From: Ovis canadensis
Taxonomy: Eukaryota; Chordata; Mammalia; Artiodactyla; Bovidae
Direction of reading: 5' to 3'
Length of the DNA: 64,000 bases
NCBI RefSeq assembly: GCF_042477335.2
Contig: NC_091255.1
Coordinates: forward strand, 21,616,501 to 21,680,500
A program made the position numbers and the translations under genes. Of this stretch, positions 62,493 to 64,000 are shown one piece after another. The notes below the pieces were generated by a model, which did not search any database, had not been told where the DNA came from, and worked only from the letters and a program-made list of their open reading frames with translations. Positions within the stretch are counted from its first letter, which is position 1; each line of letters opens with the position of its first letter.

Positions 62493-62938
62493 CAGCTCTA
62501 CCTCAAGCCCGAGAGAACTCAGCGGCGCTGTCCCCGCAACCCCGGCCAGCCGCGTCGTGCTTCTCCGACTCCGGTGTGTTTATTTATTTCCGTTCCCGTC
62601 GCCGTTTTCGGTGACCTTCACTCCTCCGCGAGCTCTGGGCTTGAAGAGTCGCTTAGCTCGCCCGCCTGAGACTCTTTTCCTCGCCCCGCGAGCTGCGGCT
62701 GCGCTGCTGTGCCCCGGAGGCCCCGGGACTGCCCGGCTGCACACTTCTCGGAAGCGGCGCCCCCCACCACGCCCCTATCAGCCTTCCTCCCTGTCTGATT
62801 TTCCGGTGCGGGTTTCGATTTGTCCGACGAAGTGTGTGTCCCCTTTCGTGAAGGGGCTGCCGGTCGTCCTCGTGAGTCATCCCCTCGGCTTTATCTTGCG
62901 CTTCTCTCTCTGGGCCTCACCCGACCAAACCAAAGACC

Positions 62939-63108
62939 ATGGTGCACTGTGCCGGCTGCAAAAGGCCCATCCTGGACCGCTTCCTCTTGAACGTGCTGGA
63001 CAGGGCCTGGCACGTCAAGTGCGTCCAGTGCTGTGAATGTAAATGCAACCTGACCGAGAAGTGCTTCTCCCGGGAAGGCAAGCTCTACTGCAAAAACGAC
63101 TTCTTCCG
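62939..63108 (+). CDS. LHX1: LHX1 coding exon 1: first LIM domain of LIM homeobox protein 1
   Basis: ATG at 62939 in strong context (ACCATGG) opens 56 codons plus two bases, ending at the splice donor CG|GTGAGT (intron from 63109), so codon 57 (Arg) is split in phase 2. The peptide starts [15 protein letters not shown] and ends KLYCKNDFF. It forms the complete first LIM zinc finger pair: C4, C7, H25, C28 and C31, C34, C51, D54. K8, V26 and CKCNLTE (34-40) fit LHX1 rather than its paralogue LHX5 (E8, I26, CKTNLSE). LHX1 is a nuclear transcription factor; its LIM domains bind LDB1-type cofactors and its homeodomain binds TAATTA-like sites (known). The second LIM domain and homeodomain are encoded beyond the window, so the gene is partial here. 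No changes to key residues are seen. Confidence 0.97.
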
Positions 63109-64000
63109 GTGAGTACTTCTTCCCTCGCGCGCCGCCTGGGCCGCTCCTTCCCCGCGGGCCCTTCCCAGCCGGCTTCGGATCAGAGGTCAGCGTGGCCGCG
63201 GCGACCCGCGTTGGGAGCTGCCTTTGGAGAGGGGCAGCCAAGTCCCCGGGGGCGGGGGGCGGGGGGTGGGGTGGGGGTGGGGGTCCCGCCTCTTGGCCAG
63301 CTGGCGCGCGCTGGGCGCCGAGGATGCGGCCTGCTTTCGCCCTGGAAATTGTGGGTCCGGGCTTGGCTGCACGTGCCTGGGAAGAAAGAGTCTGAACTCG
63401 CCTCGGAGCGAGAAGCTCCTCCTGGCTTGGAAAGAGGTAGAACAGTCTCAGAAGGTGTGCAGCCCCGCGTCCTATCTTTCCCCTAGCAGATGTGTTCAGC
63501 AACTGCATTCTTCCTGCCTCCCCGGTTGACTCGTCCTCCAGATTGAGCTTAGAAGCCCGGGCTAAGCTGCGTTCCACTACCTTTTCCATCCCCGAGAAGT
63601 CTTGGCGGGAACCGCCGAGCCTTTGGCATGGCGCGTCCAGTCGCCTGCAGGGTCAGCGGCTGGAAAGAGCTCGGGCCCGGGGGCCTATCTTGCACGGCCC
63701 AGGGTCTTCCTGACACCCGATGGGCCGACCTGGCCGCACTACTTGCACTGGTAGCCTGTGAAGTGCCGGAGGCTGCAGCCTGCAAGACGACCTTCCCCGG
63801 CTGCCCGCGTGGCCAGCAGGTTCGGCCTCCGCGCAACACCGACCTCGGCAGTGAGGCGCGTGCTCTGCTCGGAGCTCTTCTGGGCTCTGGCCGCCACCGT
63901 CGGCCACCTCCTTGTGGAGACCTGGGGGAAAGCGGAGACCCGGCTCGTTGGAGCCGGAGAAGCCTCCCGACAGCCCTGCTCCCCTGAGCATTTTAACTCA
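63109..64000 (+). other. LHX1: LHX1 intron 1 (5' part)
   Basis: Begins with the consensus donor GTGAGT. CpG-rich, repeat-free sequence with a G-run region (63248-63284). I searched for the start of exon 2, which should encode RFGTKCAGC-type second LIM sequence, and do not see it, so exon 2 lies past 64000. Confidence 0.85.

Larger units (their letters stand above)
61545..62938 (+). other. LHX1: LHX1 5' untranslated leader (approximate start)
   Basis: The interval between the predicted start site and the ATG is about 1.4 kb, which fits the long leader known for mammalian LHX1. It contains an A/G-rich block (61790-61885), a T-rich run (61720-61740), alternating GCGCGCGC (62116-62127) and three short upstream ORFs. 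I see no need for a leader intron, but cannot exclude one. Confidence 0.5.
59220..64000. promoter_or_regulatory. CpG-rich domain (island) of LHX1, continuing past the window
   Basis: From about 59.2 kb CpG dinucleotides become frequent, and they are dense from 60.45 kb through exon 1 into intron 1 (many CGCG and GCCGC words), unlike the CpG-poor upstream DNA. No SINE or LINE interrupts it. Broad CpG islands are typical of developmental transcription-factor genes (known). Exact limits need a count of observed/expected CpG. Confidence 0.75.

Noticed and set aside
61480..63036. 518-codon open frame running through the LHX1 leader into exon 1 in another frame
   Set aside because: Its first codon is TTG, not ATG, and lies before the likely transcription start. 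The composition is GC-driven (Arg, Pro, Ser) and there is no domain.
63109..64000. LHX1 exon 2 within the window
   Set aside because: No sequence encoding the second LIM domain follows a plausible acceptor before 64000.

Overview
The window is mammalian, from a ruminant and most likely a bovid. The clearest sign is the repeat set: Bov-tA and dimeric Bov-A2 SINEs, CHR-type tRNA-Glu SINEs, a 5'-truncated BovB (RTE) LINE, L1 pieces and many old MIR/L2/MER5 fragments. There is no bacterial gene organisation. Only one protein-coding gene can be supported: the first coding exon of LHX1 (LIM homeobox 1), on the + strand at the right edge. The remaining ~61 kb is its upstream intergenic flank. Human LHX1 lies at 17q12, which corresponds to cattle chromosome 19; that placement is general knowledge, not read from the sequence.

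Layout. 1-33 kb is repeat-dense intergenic DNA: interrupted MER5-like and MIR elements, a GT-rich degenerate block (2.56-3.49 kb), a diverged ~26/52-bp tandem array (12.3-12.8 kb), two CHR SINEs inserted in succession at one target site (20.1-20.7 kb), a ~0.93-kb TGGA-type satellite with a 125-bp higher-order period (21.95-22.88 kb), and two L1 remnants split by younger SINEs (29.1-30.3 and 30.5-31.9 kb). 33-46 kb alternates SINEs, a BovB remnant (41.6-42.6 kb) and repeat-free AT-rich islands rich in TAATTA-type homeodomain words. The best of these is 38.08-38.24 kb, with three CAATTA cores spaced exactly 10 bp apart. 46-59 kb is poor in SINEs and richer in unmasked sequence, as expected close to a developmental regulator, with several more AT-rich islands. 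59.2-64 kb is a CpG-rich domain holding the LHX1 promoter, a leader of about 1.4 kb with three short upstream ORFs, coding exon 1 and the start of intron 1.

Functional reading (inference). LHX1 is a LIM-homeodomain transcription factor of head organiser, kidney, reproductive tract and neuron development. Genes of this class usually sit beside long non-coding flanks carrying enhancers. The AT-rich homeodomain-word islands are therefore enhancer candidates, possibly including auto- or cross-regulatory sites, but conservation could not be tested here. I found no evidence of a novel enzymatic or defence system. The most interesting signals are the phased homeodomain sites, the two tandem arrays and the retroposon insertion histories readable from target-site duplications.
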